Part shown: in pieces, positions 42,630-51,700 of the stretch
Layout of the letters: every line of letters starts with the position of its first letter
How positions within the stretch are numbered: position 1 is the first letter of the stretch
Assembly: GCF_000953635.1 (NCBI RefSeq)
Contig: NZ_LN614830.1
Coordinates: 425,001 to 489,000, forward strand
Length of the DNA stretch: 64,000 nt
Source: Legionella micdadei
Lineage (GTDB): Bacteria; Pseudomonadota; Gammaproteobacteria; Legionellales; Legionellaceae
Reading direction: 5' to 3'
Position numbers and translations under genes: made by a program
The notes under the pieces: generated by a model
Databases searched by the model: none
The model's input: the letters and a program-made list of their open reading frames with translations, nothing else
What the model was told of the DNA's origin: nothing

Positions 42630-43691
42630 ATGGCCAAAGTCCGTAAGATTATCCATATTGATATGGATTGTTTTTATGCCGCGATAGAAATTCGTGATAA
42701 CCCCACTTTGGTTAACAAACCTGTGGCTGTTGGCGGCGCTTCGGATAGACGGGGTGTTTTGTGCACCTGCAATTACATTGCCCGACAATATGGAGTTCGC
42801 TCAGCAATGCCGACAGTCATAGCCAGGCGTCTTTGTCCCGATCTTTTGGTCTTACCGGTTAATATGGCTAAATACCGGCAAGTCTCCCAAGTGATTAATG
42901 CCATTTTTAAAGAGTTTACCGATTTAGTTGAACCGTTATCATTAGATGAAGCGTTTCTTGATGTAACCGATTGTACCCAATACCGAGGAAGTGCCACATG
43001 GATAGCGGAGGCAATTCGTTTGAAAATTTGGCAAGCTGAGGAATTAACGGCTTCGGCGGGGGTGGCGCCTAACAAATTTTTAGCAAAAATAGCGAGTGCT
43101 TGGAAAAAGCCTAATGGGCTATTTGTGATTCGCCCTGAGGATGTTACGTTATTTGTGAATCAATTGCCTGTAGCAGAACTCTTTGGTGTAGGAAAAGTCA
43201 CTGCTGCGAAACTGCGTAATATGAATATAATGACATGTGCTGATTTATTGGAAATTCCTTTACGCGAATTAATCCAACATTTTGGTAAGTTAGGACAGCA
43301 TCTTTATAATCAATGTCGAGGTATTGATGATCGCCCTGTCCAACCCAATCGAGTACGTAAATCCCTAAGTGTTGAGATCACGTTGAGTGAAGATATAAGT
43401 GATTCAGCACAAGCAAGGGAGATTATCGATGGCCTATACAGAAAATTGTTGAAACGAATTAACGATTTAGCTTGCGATTTTTTAATAAAAAACCAGTACA
43501 TTAAAATCAAGTTTGATGATTTTCAATTAATGACAGCTGAAATCAAAAATAATCAAGCCGATTTGCAGGCATTTTATGATTTATTTAATAAGATTTATAA
43601 GGAACAAAAGGCAATACGTTTAATCGGTTTAGGTGTTCATTTCCATTTAGATGAAAAATACAATGGATTTATCCAACAATCACTCTTTTAA
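42630..43691 (+). CDS. dinB: DNA polymerase IV (Y-family)
   Basis: Pol IV copies past damaged bases and is usually under SOS control. The 353-residue protein has IIHIDMDCFYAAIE with D11 and LSLDEAFLDVT with D105-E106, the catalytic metal ligands, then helix-hairpin-helix and little-finger domains. The extreme C-terminus QQSLF fits the beta-clamp-binding motif. I saw no clear LexA-type operator upstream, and the ribosome-binding site is weak. Confidence 0.96.
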   Translation: MAKVRKIIHIDMDCFYAAIEIRDNPTLVNKPVAVGGASDRRGVLCTCNYIARQYGVRSAMPTVIARRLCPDLLVLPVNMAKYRQVSQVINAIFKEFTDLVEPLSLDEAFLDVTDCTQYRGSATWIAEAIRLKIWQAEELTASAGVAPNKFLAKIASAWKKPNGLFVIRPEDVTLFVNQLPVAELFGVGKVTAAKLRNMNIMTCADLLEIPLRELIQHFGKLGQHLYNQCRGIDDRPVQPNRVRKSLSVEITLSEDISDSAQAREIIDGLYRKLLKRINDLACDFLIKNQYIKIKFDDFQLMTAEIKNNQADLQAFYDLFNKIYKEQKAIRLIGLGVHFHLDEKYNGFIQQSLF

Positions 43692-43763
43692 TTTGCCGTT
43701 CTATTGATTTAAACGCTCCCCCTTACTTTTGCAAGATGGCCATAGCTGCCTATTAAAACTTTG

Positions 43764-43772
43764 TGATATACT
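43764..43772 (+). promoter_or_regulatory. Possible extended -10 promoter of the acyl-chain operon
   Basis: TGATATACT carries the extended TGn motif and TATACT, 43 bases before the ACP start codon. No -35 is recognisable at 17 bases, which extended -10 promoters can lack. Confidence 0.45.
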
Positions 43773-43814
43773 CTGAAGTTTTGTGAACTAGGTCAGCTTT
43801 GAGGATAAATAAAC

Positions 43815-44228
43815 ATGAATGTAGATAGCGTTTACCCAAAAATAAGGGAAATTATCGCTGATGTGTTGGTTATTGATGAAGAAGAAGTCTCTTTGAACAG
43901 CCGATTGATTGGTGATTTGGGTGCCGAGTCCATTGATTTTCTTGATTTGGTTTTCCAATTAGAAAAAGAATTTAGTATCAAAATTCCGCGCGGTCAATTA
44001 GAGAAAAATGCACGAGGTGATTTAGCGGAAGACGAATTTGAAAAAGGCGGTGTATTGACAGCGAAGGGGTTACAAGCACTTAAAAACTATCTGAGCGAAG
44101 TTCCTGCGGAATACTTCAAATCAAATATGAAAGTGAGTGAAATCCCAATGCTGTTTACTGTGGAAACCTTTTGCAAGCTGGTTGTTACGGCTGCTAATGA
44201 ACAAAAAACTTGTGAAACTGTTGCCTAA
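43815..44228 (+). CDS. Specialised acyl carrier protein (AcpXL-like)
   Basis: The 137-residue ACP carries acyl intermediates on a phosphopantetheine attached to S39 in GAESIDFLDLVFQLEKEF. The segment DFLDLVFQLEKEFSIKIP closely parallels rhizobial AcpXL, the carrier for very long chains. After it comes an unusual extension of about 40-45 residues (RGQLEKNARGDLAEDEFEKGG...EVPAEYF) before the last helix, making it longer than the roughly 80 residues of a standard ACP. It is first in a five-gene operon and ends on the start codon of the next gene. Confidence 0.88.
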   Translation: MNVDSVYPKIREIIADVLVIDEEEVSLNSRLIGDLGAESIDFLDLVFQLEKEFSIKIPRGQLEKNARGDLAEDEFEKGGVLTAKGLQALKNYLSEVPAEYFKSNMKVSEIPMLFTVETFCKLVVTAANEQKTCETVA

Positions 44229-45118
44229 TGCGATTCTTATTTGTTGACCAAATATTGCAATTATCACCTGGCGAAATTGTCCGGGGGATAAAACACATCA
44301 CGCGCGATGACACCTACCTTTGCCATGATGGGAAGGGACAGCTTTGCTTCATTCCTTCCCTGGTAGGCGAAACGTTAGGTCAGCTGGCCGCTTGGAATGT
44401 GATGTACACTAATGATTTCACATTAAGGCCTGTGGCGGGAGTTGTCTCGAGCGCACGCTTGCACCGTCCCGCTTATGTGGGGGAAACCTTATTACTAGAG
44501 TCTGTTATCGAATCCCTCGACTCGAGAGCCGTACAATACCATAGTATTGCTTACGTAGGTGATGAGGTAGTGTTCACCATCGATGGCGCTTTAGGCCCAT
44601 TGTTACCCATGGCTAATTTTATCGATGAACAGATTGTCCGGAGACAATTTGCTGAAATAAATCGGCCTGGTGATTGGCCCAAACGCCAGGTATTTACACC
44701 TAATTCAGGATTGGCTCCAGCTGAAGTTGTTTTGCCTGGTTCAATGATGGTGTTTGACCGCGTACTTGATTCTGAACCGGGTGTAAGTCTAACTGCTGAA
44801 AAATGTATCACTCGAGCAGCCCCTTATTTCAATGATCATTTCCCCAATAATCCTGTTCTACCAATGACTGTTTTATTGGAGTGTAAACTTAATTTGGCGT
44901 GTGAATTTGTAGCCAGGTCATCTTTTAGCCAATGCTATCAAGTCAGTGAATTACGTAAAATTAAAATGAATGAATTTGTTCAGCCAGGGAGCGTGCTAAT
45001 TACCCATCTTAAAGTGAAAGAGCAAAGTGAACAGCAACTAATTTTGCATTATCGCAGCGAAGTGGATGGCAAACGGGTATGCGTTTTAGACCTGGTGATG
45101 ACGGCAAAAGGTAATTAA
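44228..45118 (+). CDS. Double-hotdog FabZ/FabA-like dehydratase
   Basis: This 296-residue protein contains two hotdog-fold halves. The C-terminal half has YFNDHFPNNPVLPMTVLLE (200-218), with H204 and E218 where 3-hydroxyacyl-ACP dehydratases carry their catalytic pair. The N-terminal half keeps the paired helix FIPSLVGETLGQLAAW (41-56) with E48, but I see no matching His. It probably removes water from 3-hydroxyacyl-ACP during chain elongation in this operon. It overlaps the ACP gene by one base. Confidence 0.85.
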   Translation: MRFLFVDQILQLSPGEIVRGIKHITRDDTYLCHDGKGQLCFIPSLVGETLGQLAAWNVMYTNDFTLRPVAGVVSSARLHRPAYVGETLLLESVIESLDSRAVQYHSIAYVGDEVVFTIDGALGPLLPMANFIDEQIVRRQFAEINRPGDWPKRQVFTPNSGLAPAEVVLPGSMMVFDRVLDSEPGVSLTAEKCITRAAPYFNDHFPNNPVLPMTVLLECKLNLACEFVARSSFSQCYQVSELRKIKMNEFVQPGSVLITHLKVKEQSEQQLILHYRSEVDGKRVCVLDLVMTAKGN

Positions 45119-45123
45119 TAATT

Positions 45124-46425
45124 ATGAAAAACAGACGAGTCGCAGTGACAGGCTTGGGCGTCGTTTCTCCTTTAGGTAATGATGTACAGTCTACCTGGTA
45201 CAATTTGTTAGAAGGCAAGTCCGGAATTGGAAAGATAAGTCATTTCGATGCAAGTGCTTTTCCAACGTACATCGCGGCAGAAGTTAAGGGGTTTCAACCT
45301 AATCCTGCTGCCATTGCAGGCAAGCACAACCGTTTCTCCATGCAGTTTACCCAGTATGCCTTGGAGGCAGCTCATCAAGCATTCCTTGATGCCGGGATAA
45401 AACCAACGAAACAAGATGCTTCGCGTTGGGGAGTGGTCACAGGTAGCGGTATGATGACAGCGGAGTTTTCCTATTTGCAACGATTTCAAAAAACATGTGC
45501 TGCAGAAGGAAAACCGGATTGGAAACGACTTCAAGACAGCACTCGTCAATTTTATAGCTTAGTCGATTTCGGAAAGACAACCTCTAACTCGGGGTTATCC
45601 TTATTGATACAACAATTTGGAATCGAAGGTTATGCTTCCTCTGTCCATACTGCTTGTGCATCAGGGGGACAAGCGTTAGGTTTGGCGATGCAAGTTATCC
45701 GTCGTGGTGAAGCTGATTTCATGTTGGCAGGTGGTTTTGATTCAATGATTAATCCTCTGGGGGTATCCAGCTTTTGCCTCCTTGGCGCATTGTCTTCCTA
45801 TAATGAAACGCCAGAAACAGCCAGCCGCCCCTTTGATGCAACGCGCAATGGTTTTGTTTTAGGAGAGGGTGCTGCCTTCTTAATTCTTGAAGAATGGTCA
45901 AAAGCGAAAGCGCGAGGCGCGAGAATCTATGCTGAATTAGCAGGCGAAGGTAATTCGCTAAGTTCATACCGCATTACCGATTCGCATCCTAATGGCGACG
46001 GAGCAATTCAAGCCATTGAACGCGCGCTTAAAGATGCTGGCGTCAAGCCGAGTGATGTTGATTATATTAACGCTCATGGCACATCGACTAAGATGAATGA
46101 TCTAAGCGAAACCAACGCTGTAAAAGCGGTGTTTGGCACTCATACTCAGCGATTGCCGATTAGTTCCACTAAGAGCCAGACAGGACATCTCATCGCAGCT
46201 GCAGGTGCGCTGGAAGCCGTAATATCCGTGTTGTCTATTCACTATGCCCAAATTCCTAGAACAGCAAATTTAACCACGCCTGATCCAGAGTGTGATCTAG
46301 ATTATGTAGTCGATGGCCCCCGTGAAAAATCGTTAGGGGTGGTTCTATCGAATTCTTTTGGTTTTGGTGGATCAAATAGCTGCCTGCTATTTAAGCATCC
46401 TGAGTTTGATGGAGTGATTAAATGA
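45124..46425 (+). CDS. Beta-ketoacyl-ACP synthase (FabF-like), catalytically intact
   Basis: The 433-residue ketosynthase would condense malonyl-ACP with a growing acyl chain. It has the Cys-His-His set of KAS I/II: C178 in HTACASGG, H318 in NAHGTSTKMND and H355 in KSQTGHLIAAAG. It begins MKNRRVAVTGLGVVSPLG. Five bases separate it from the dehydratase, and its stop overlaps the next gene in ATGA. It is probably specific to this pathway, distinct from the housekeeping FabF. Confidence 0.93.
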   Translation: MKNRRVAVTGLGVVSPLGNDVQSTWYNLLEGKSGIGKISHFDASAFPTYIAAEVKGFQPNPAAIAGKHNRFSMQFTQYALEAAHQAFLDAGIKPTKQDASRWGVVTGSGMMTAEFSYLQRFQKTCAAEGKPDWKRLQDSTRQFYSLVDFGKTTSNSGLSLLIQQFGIEGYASSVHTACASGGQALGLAMQVIRRGEADFMLAGGFDSMINPLGVSSFCLLGALSSYNETPETASRPFDATRNGFVLGEGAAFLILEEWSKAKARGARIYAELAGEGNSLSSYRITDSHPNGDGAIQAIERALKDAGVKPSDVDYINAHGTSTKMNDLSETNAVKAVFGTHTQRLPISSTKSQTGHLIAAAGALEAVISVLSIHYAQIPRTANLTTPDPECDLDYVVDGPREKSLGVVLSNSFGFGGSNSCLLFKHPEFDGVIK

Positions 46426-47693
46426 TGAACTCCAACCGAGTTTTTATTACTGGCCTGAGTGCGTTGACACCTTGCGGAGAGAATGCTGAGCAAACATGGC
46501 AGGCAATACTCGCTGGTCAGAGCGGTATCGCTGAGGTAACTCAATGGGATTTATCCTCTTGGACTCATCGGCTAGGAGGGGAACTTAAACATTTTCAACC
46601 AGCAAAAATGTTGCCCGATCGTAAACTGATGAAAGTTATTTCTCGTCAAGATGTACTAGGGATTAATGCCGCGATGCAGGCTGTACAGCATAGTGAACTA
46701 CTACGCTATCGAGAAACCTTAGAAAATCCTGAAGAGTTTAACGAACAAACCGCGGTCTATGTTGGCTCACCGGGTAATAAGTATTTTCAACAAGAAGATT
46801 TTTTACCACTCCTCGCGAAAACTGACAATGACATGCAAGCTTTTGCACAGCAGTTATTTGATGAAGTACACCCAATGTGGTTATTACGCATCTTACCGAA
46901 TAACGTGTTAGCTTATACCGGGATCAGTTATAGCTTTAAAGGCCCGAATCACAATATCACTAATCATGCTATTGGGGGTATGCAGGCTATTCTTGAAGCT
47001 TACCAAGCGCTGAAGCATGGGCAAGCTGAGCGAGCTGTAGTTGTGGCTTATGATGTGTTGGAGCCACAAGCTCTCTTTTATTATGAAAAGATTGGAGTTA
47101 TCAGCCCCCGCCATTTGAAACCTTTTGATATAGAGCGAGATGGGACAATTATAGCTGATGGTGCGGCAGCGTTCGTTTTGGAAACTGAGACGAGTGCACG
47201 TGCACGATCGGCAGTTTGCTACGGTGAAATTGTCGCCGGAATGGCCGCAAGCGAGGCTTCAGGTTTATTTTCAATTGAGGCAGAAGGCCAACATTTGGCC
47301 AATTTACTATCAAGAACGCTGGAAGAACAAGCCATTAATCCTGCAGAAATCGGTTTGCTTGTTGCCCATGGGAATGGGAACCACAAATCCGATGACAGTG
47401 AAGCGCAGGCTATTCAGGCTGTTTTTGGAAATAAGGTTCCGGTCACTGCCTTAAAATGGTCATATGGCCATACCATTTCTGCTTCTGGTATTTTGGATGC
47501 TGTTATGGCAACTCATGCAATTCGCGATAATTGCATTCCTGGGATAATGAATTTTGTGAAGCCAGCGCCCCTGTGTGAGGGATTGAATATTAGTGCCGAA
47601 CATAGGCAATTGGGGACGAGTAAAACCGCAATGATAATTAATCGTGGTTTTGCAAGTATGAATGCTTGTTTGGTGATTAAAGCTTGTGACTGA
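46422..47693 (+). CDS. Ketosynthase-like protein without active-site Cys (chain-length-factor-like)
   Basis: The 423-residue protein is a thiolase-fold partner of the preceding ketosynthase. At the position of the catalytic Cys it has H182 (ITNHAIGG in place of HTACASGG), while the two histidines remain (H316 in VAHGNGN, H350 in YGHTISASG). Such Cys-less subunits pair with an active one as chain-length factors in type II polyketide and aryl-polyene systems. A non-condensing or decarboxylating role fits. It overlaps the gene before it by four bases and the next by eight. Confidence 0.88.
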   Translation: MMNSNRVFITGLSALTPCGENAEQTWQAILAGQSGIAEVTQWDLSSWTHRLGGELKHFQPAKMLPDRKLMKVISRQDVLGINAAMQAVQHSELLRYRETLENPEEFNEQTAVYVGSPGNKYFQQEDFLPLLAKTDNDMQAFAQQLFDEVHPMWLLRILPNNVLAYTGISYSFKGPNHNITNHAIGGMQAILEAYQALKHGQAERAVVVAYDVLEPQALFYYEKIGVISPRHLKPFDIERDGTIIADGAAAFVLETETSARARSAVCYGEIVAGMAASEASGLFSIEAEGQHLANLLSRTLEEQAINPAEIGLLVAHGNGNHKSDDSEAQAIQAVFGNKVPVTALKWSYGHTISASGILDAVMATHAIRDNCIPGIMNFVKPAPLCEGLNISAEHRQLGTSKTAMIINRGFASMNACLVIKACD

Positions 47694-48537
47694 CTTATCG
47701 AATAAAATAGCTAATCTACCCATTTCTTTAGTAGGCCGGTTTTTATACCGTTACCTTCCTTATCGACGTGCTGTCGTAAAGGCAAACATCGAGCAGGTTT
47801 TTGGTACACAGCTGAACGAAGGAGAAAAAACACGCCTCGCAAAAGCATTTTATTCTCACTTAGCCGCTTCGATCAAAGAAGCGATACATCTTCGATTTAT
47901 GAGTGAAAAAAAACTACGCGAGCAAGTGGAGGTACGTGGTTACGAACGGCTATTGGCCATTGTTGCTGAAAAACGTGGTGTGTTAATCCTTACAGGCCAT
48001 TTTGGTAATTGGGAATTTGCACCCATTGGTGGAATTATGAATTTTAAAGAATTTCAAGGACAATTCCACTTTATTCGCCGCACACTGCGTTACAAGTTCA
48101 TTGAGAAAATCTTGTTTAAACGCTATTACCAAGCTGGGCTTAATGTTATTCCTAAGAAAAATTCCCTACAGCAAGTTTGCGACGCTCTAGAGCAAAATCA
48201 TGCTGTGGTTTTTGTTTTAGATCAACATGCCTCCCTCGCTAATCGGGATGGCATAGCTGCTGAATTTTTTGGTAAAAAAGCGGGGACTTATCGAAGTTTA
48301 GCAAGCTTTGCCCGCCACACAGGGGTACCTGTTGTGCCGGCAGCAGGATACCGATTGCCTAACGGAAAGCACGTTCTCGAGTTTTATGAACCAATTCCTT
48401 GGCAAGAATATGCGAGTGCCCAAGAATCCATTTATCGTAATACCCTAAGCTATAATCAAGCCTTAGAACAAATTATTCTAGCTCATCCCGAGCAATGGTT
48501 GTGGTTACACAAGCGCTGGAAATTAAAAGAGCTGTAA
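47686..48537 (+). CDS. LpxL/HtrB-like lipid A acyltransferase
   Basis: The 283-residue protein belongs to the lysophospholipid acyltransferase-like family that adds secondary acyl chains to lipid A. The catalytic H-x4-E is H105-E110 in LTGHFGNWE, and VFVLDQHASLANRDGIAAEFFG follows at about 174-195. The start is GTG at 47686, eight bases inside the upstream gene. As last gene after ACP, dehydratase and two ketosynthase genes, it probably moves the finished chain from the dedicated ACP to lipid A, as LpxXL does in rhizobia. Confidence 0.9.
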   Translation: MTDLSNKIANLPISLVGRFLYRYLPYRRAVVKANIEQVFGTQLNEGEKTRLAKAFYSHLAASIKEAIHLRFMSEKKLREQVEVRGYERLLAIVAEKRGVLILTGHFGNWEFAPIGGIMNFKEFQGQFHFIRRTLRYKFIEKILFKRYYQAGLNVIPKKNSLQQVCDALEQNHAVVFVLDQHASLANRDGIAAEFFGKKAGTYRSLASFARHTGVPVVPAAGYRLPNGKHVLEFYEPIPWQEYASAQESIYRNTLSYNQALEQIILAHPEQWLWLHKRWKLKEL

Positions 48538-48777
48538 CAGTAATTGAGCCTTGGGATTCTCCAAAAGTATCACGCAATCCGTAAGTGCCTTGGCGTATGT
48601 GGGCTCATTTTGAAAAGTGGAAGTATTTGCATACTTATTTCCGATTATTACCAGGCACTAGGTATCGCAAAAACCGAAAACTCTCCGCCAAGATGCTTAA
48701 GACTTCTTTGCGGGGAAGCTGGGATTAAATGGGGCGCTTATCCTCGTGAATAGATAAGTGATTAGCCCCTTCTATTA
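48538..48777. other. Gap between convergent genes, no supported feature
   Basis: These 240 bases separate the acyltransferase from the ankyrin-like gene on the other strand. A 69-codon frame opens on TTG at 48544, but it has no ribosome-binding site, no family resemblance and a mixed composition. I saw no clear intrinsic terminator. Confidence 0.6.
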
Positions 48778-51700
48778 TTAGGCAAATACTGCGGTCGAAG
48801 TTAGTCTTTTTTCTGAAAGAGGATCAGCTTTTCCAGATTTTTCTTTCCCGAAAAGCCCCAAACTTTCGAGCTGCCGACTTGTATTGTGAGTAAGATCAGA
48901 TTGTTCGGTTTCAGTGTGGTATCGCAATTCCAACAGCTTGTTTCGCAAATAAATCGCTGCGTTTTCTTGGTTAGTCGAGATTGCTTTATTGAGAGCAAAT
49001 CTTATCATTTTAGGCTTTGGTTTGTTTTCTGATAATTCATACAAGTACGAAAGAATAATAGGTTGGCGCCATTGAACTGCCATGGGTATAGCCAGATCTA
49101 AATTTCTTTGAGGAATAGGGGAAAAAGCCTGGCAAATGCTTTTTACTATGTCTAATTCTCCGCTTTTAATGGCTTCTTGCAGAAGTCTTGTAAGAACTCT
49201 TGGATGCGGCTTATTAGTTTTTAAGTTGCAAAAAAGTTCCACAATTGGCGAGTTCTTCGATTTAATTGCCCAGAGCAACAAAGGGAAAATAGCATTTTGT
49301 ACTGGCTGGGAACTTGATAGATTACAAAGATAACCGATGATTTCTAGTTTTCCCGATTTTGTAGCTGCCGATAAGGCACTTACCAAAGCATCTTGTCGAG
49401 TCCGAGTATCTTTAATCGAGCTCAGCAAATGCTTTACAACAGGCAAATGGCCATAGGTTGCGGCTTCTTGTATGGCGCCATTGATGATTTCTGGTTTATT
49501 CAATGTATAACCTGGCAAATTACCGAGGCAGACGATCATGTTCAAAAGGCCCATCATGGCTGCTTTTTTAAAGTTTCGCTCAACCACAAGATGCCCTGGT
49601 TTAACTGTGTTTAAATTTCCAAGACACTTGAGGCTATCTTCATCATTGTTTAACACAGCTTGACTAAATGCTTTATCGATTTGCAATTGATGGGGCGCGT
49701 TTTGGGGTAATTCAGAAAAATAAATGAGGATAGTTAGATGCTTGTGTTTAAGGGCTAGGTTAAAGAGTTTTTCAATAAGGTTTTTATTAGGTACAGGTGA
49801 AGTTAGAGTACAGAGACATTCGACAACCGCTAACTGGTTGTTTTCAACGGCAGTTTCTAATAGCTGTGCGTGAGCTTTACCACTCAGTGGCGGATACATT
49901 TCAGTGTCGCAAAGTTGCTCTACAATATCTACCTTCCCATGCCGCGCAGCTAAAATGAGCGTGTTGGCGATTGTAGAATTCCGAACTTTCTCAGGAAAAT
50001 GCCGACAGAGGTGGGAGACTGTTAACCAGTGTCCGTTTGCGGCTGAAAGATGAACAGCATCATTATAGCTGTCCTTATCGGGTTCTCGGTTGTCTACAAG
50101 CAAATTAAGAAGCATATTATTGCCATGTTCAGCTGCTTTTACAAAAAGCGATGTGCCGCCATAGGCTTTGGTCATCCAATCCATGCAATTGATAGGTTCG
50201 CCCTGCAATTTGGTGATTATTTTGTCTTTTATATCTTCGTCTTCAATTGCTGCCAAAATTTCAATAAGCACGCGCTCTTGAATACTTGTTTCTCCGCGTT
50301 CAGGTTCTGGTAGTGACAGGGCTTCAATAAATGTATCAAGATCGAAATGCCGACCAAGGCTTTTATAGGCGGCTTTCGCAATAAGGGCATATAACGAATA
50401 CTTATCGATTACTTCAGAATCCGATTGAGGATCGAGAATATGCAAGAGGTTCAATTTTCTGTTGACGTCGAACCAAACATCCTCAATGGAATTATAGCAA
50501 GTAGTATCTAACTGACTTTGGGTGTTTGCTTCTATGCAATCTTGAAGTTGAGAATGCAACACTTTACAACGATAACTAAGGCGAGGGATGTATTCCGGAT
50601 GCCTTTTTAGCTGCCGTATAATCTCATCATCTTCGATGAGGTTGGACTGTTGCGAAAGAAGAAAATCAATAAGCCTTTCAAAGACCGAGTTAGCCGCATC
50701 ATGTTTATTGATTATTAATAGCTTTAATAATTGGAGCAGCTGCATCGTTGTATCAAAATCACTGGAATTAGTAGAAATAATTTGCTCGACATAATTTTCG
50801 ATGTTCATCCCACTGATTTTAGTAACAAGGGAGGGTTTGTAACTTAACAGGTGGAGAATAGCGCCTTGGTGGAGAGAAACTAATTGCTCGGCAGTTGAAT
50901 CTTCGATTAGCGTGGCCAGTGTCTTAGTTAGCTTTGGGTCTTGTGCTTTGCTAATGAGATTGATCAGTATCGGTAATTGTTCTGTGATGACACCAGGCTG
51001 ATTTAAATGCCCTTTTAGTAATATGAACCAGTCTGTATTTTCAGTGCGGGCAACCCAACTTATCGCTGCAATTAAAAAAGATTGATCAAATAACTGGCAC
51101 AAGGAACCAAAATTAAAGGCCGTGGGAGAGAATTTACAGAGAGCAGGTTTAGCTTCCACATATTCGAGTTCTTCCTCTTCGAATACTAAAGAGCCGTCCA
51201 GAGCATAATTGCAGAAACCACGTTCGCCACAACTGGTTTTTTTTGCTTGTTGGACTAAATTTTGCGCCTCAGGAAATTCCTCTAATAGACTGTATAAATG
51301 GCTAACAGCGCTATCAGGGGAACTGAGATCATAAAGGTTATAGCGCATGAAATCATGTAAGAGATGAGTCTCTATAATCTGATTGCTGGGTACTTTACGC
51401 TGAATAAGCCAGAGTATTAAGGCAGCATATTTTTCTGTATCAGCAATTTTCTCTTTGAATAAGGCAATAAGGCCTAAAGGATCTTTTTGATCTTTTAATG
51501 CATCAGTTAAAGTCTCTAGGTAGGCTCTAACTGAAGGGAGTGCTTGCTCTTTTCGGATCGTTTTCTCAGCAATTGAGTTAATTTCATAGTATTCAGCAAA
51601 CAACTCTTTGTTCTGATGATAAAATTTTAAAGTGTCAACCGGGTTTTCCTTTAATAAGTTATTGAACAAAAAGACAGTCTTTTCGTTATGATTTGCGGGA

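Noticed and set aside
48544..48753. 69-codon frame after the acyltransferase gene
   Set aside because: TTG start, no ribosome-binding site, no recognisable motif. I treat it as non-coding but cannot exclude it.
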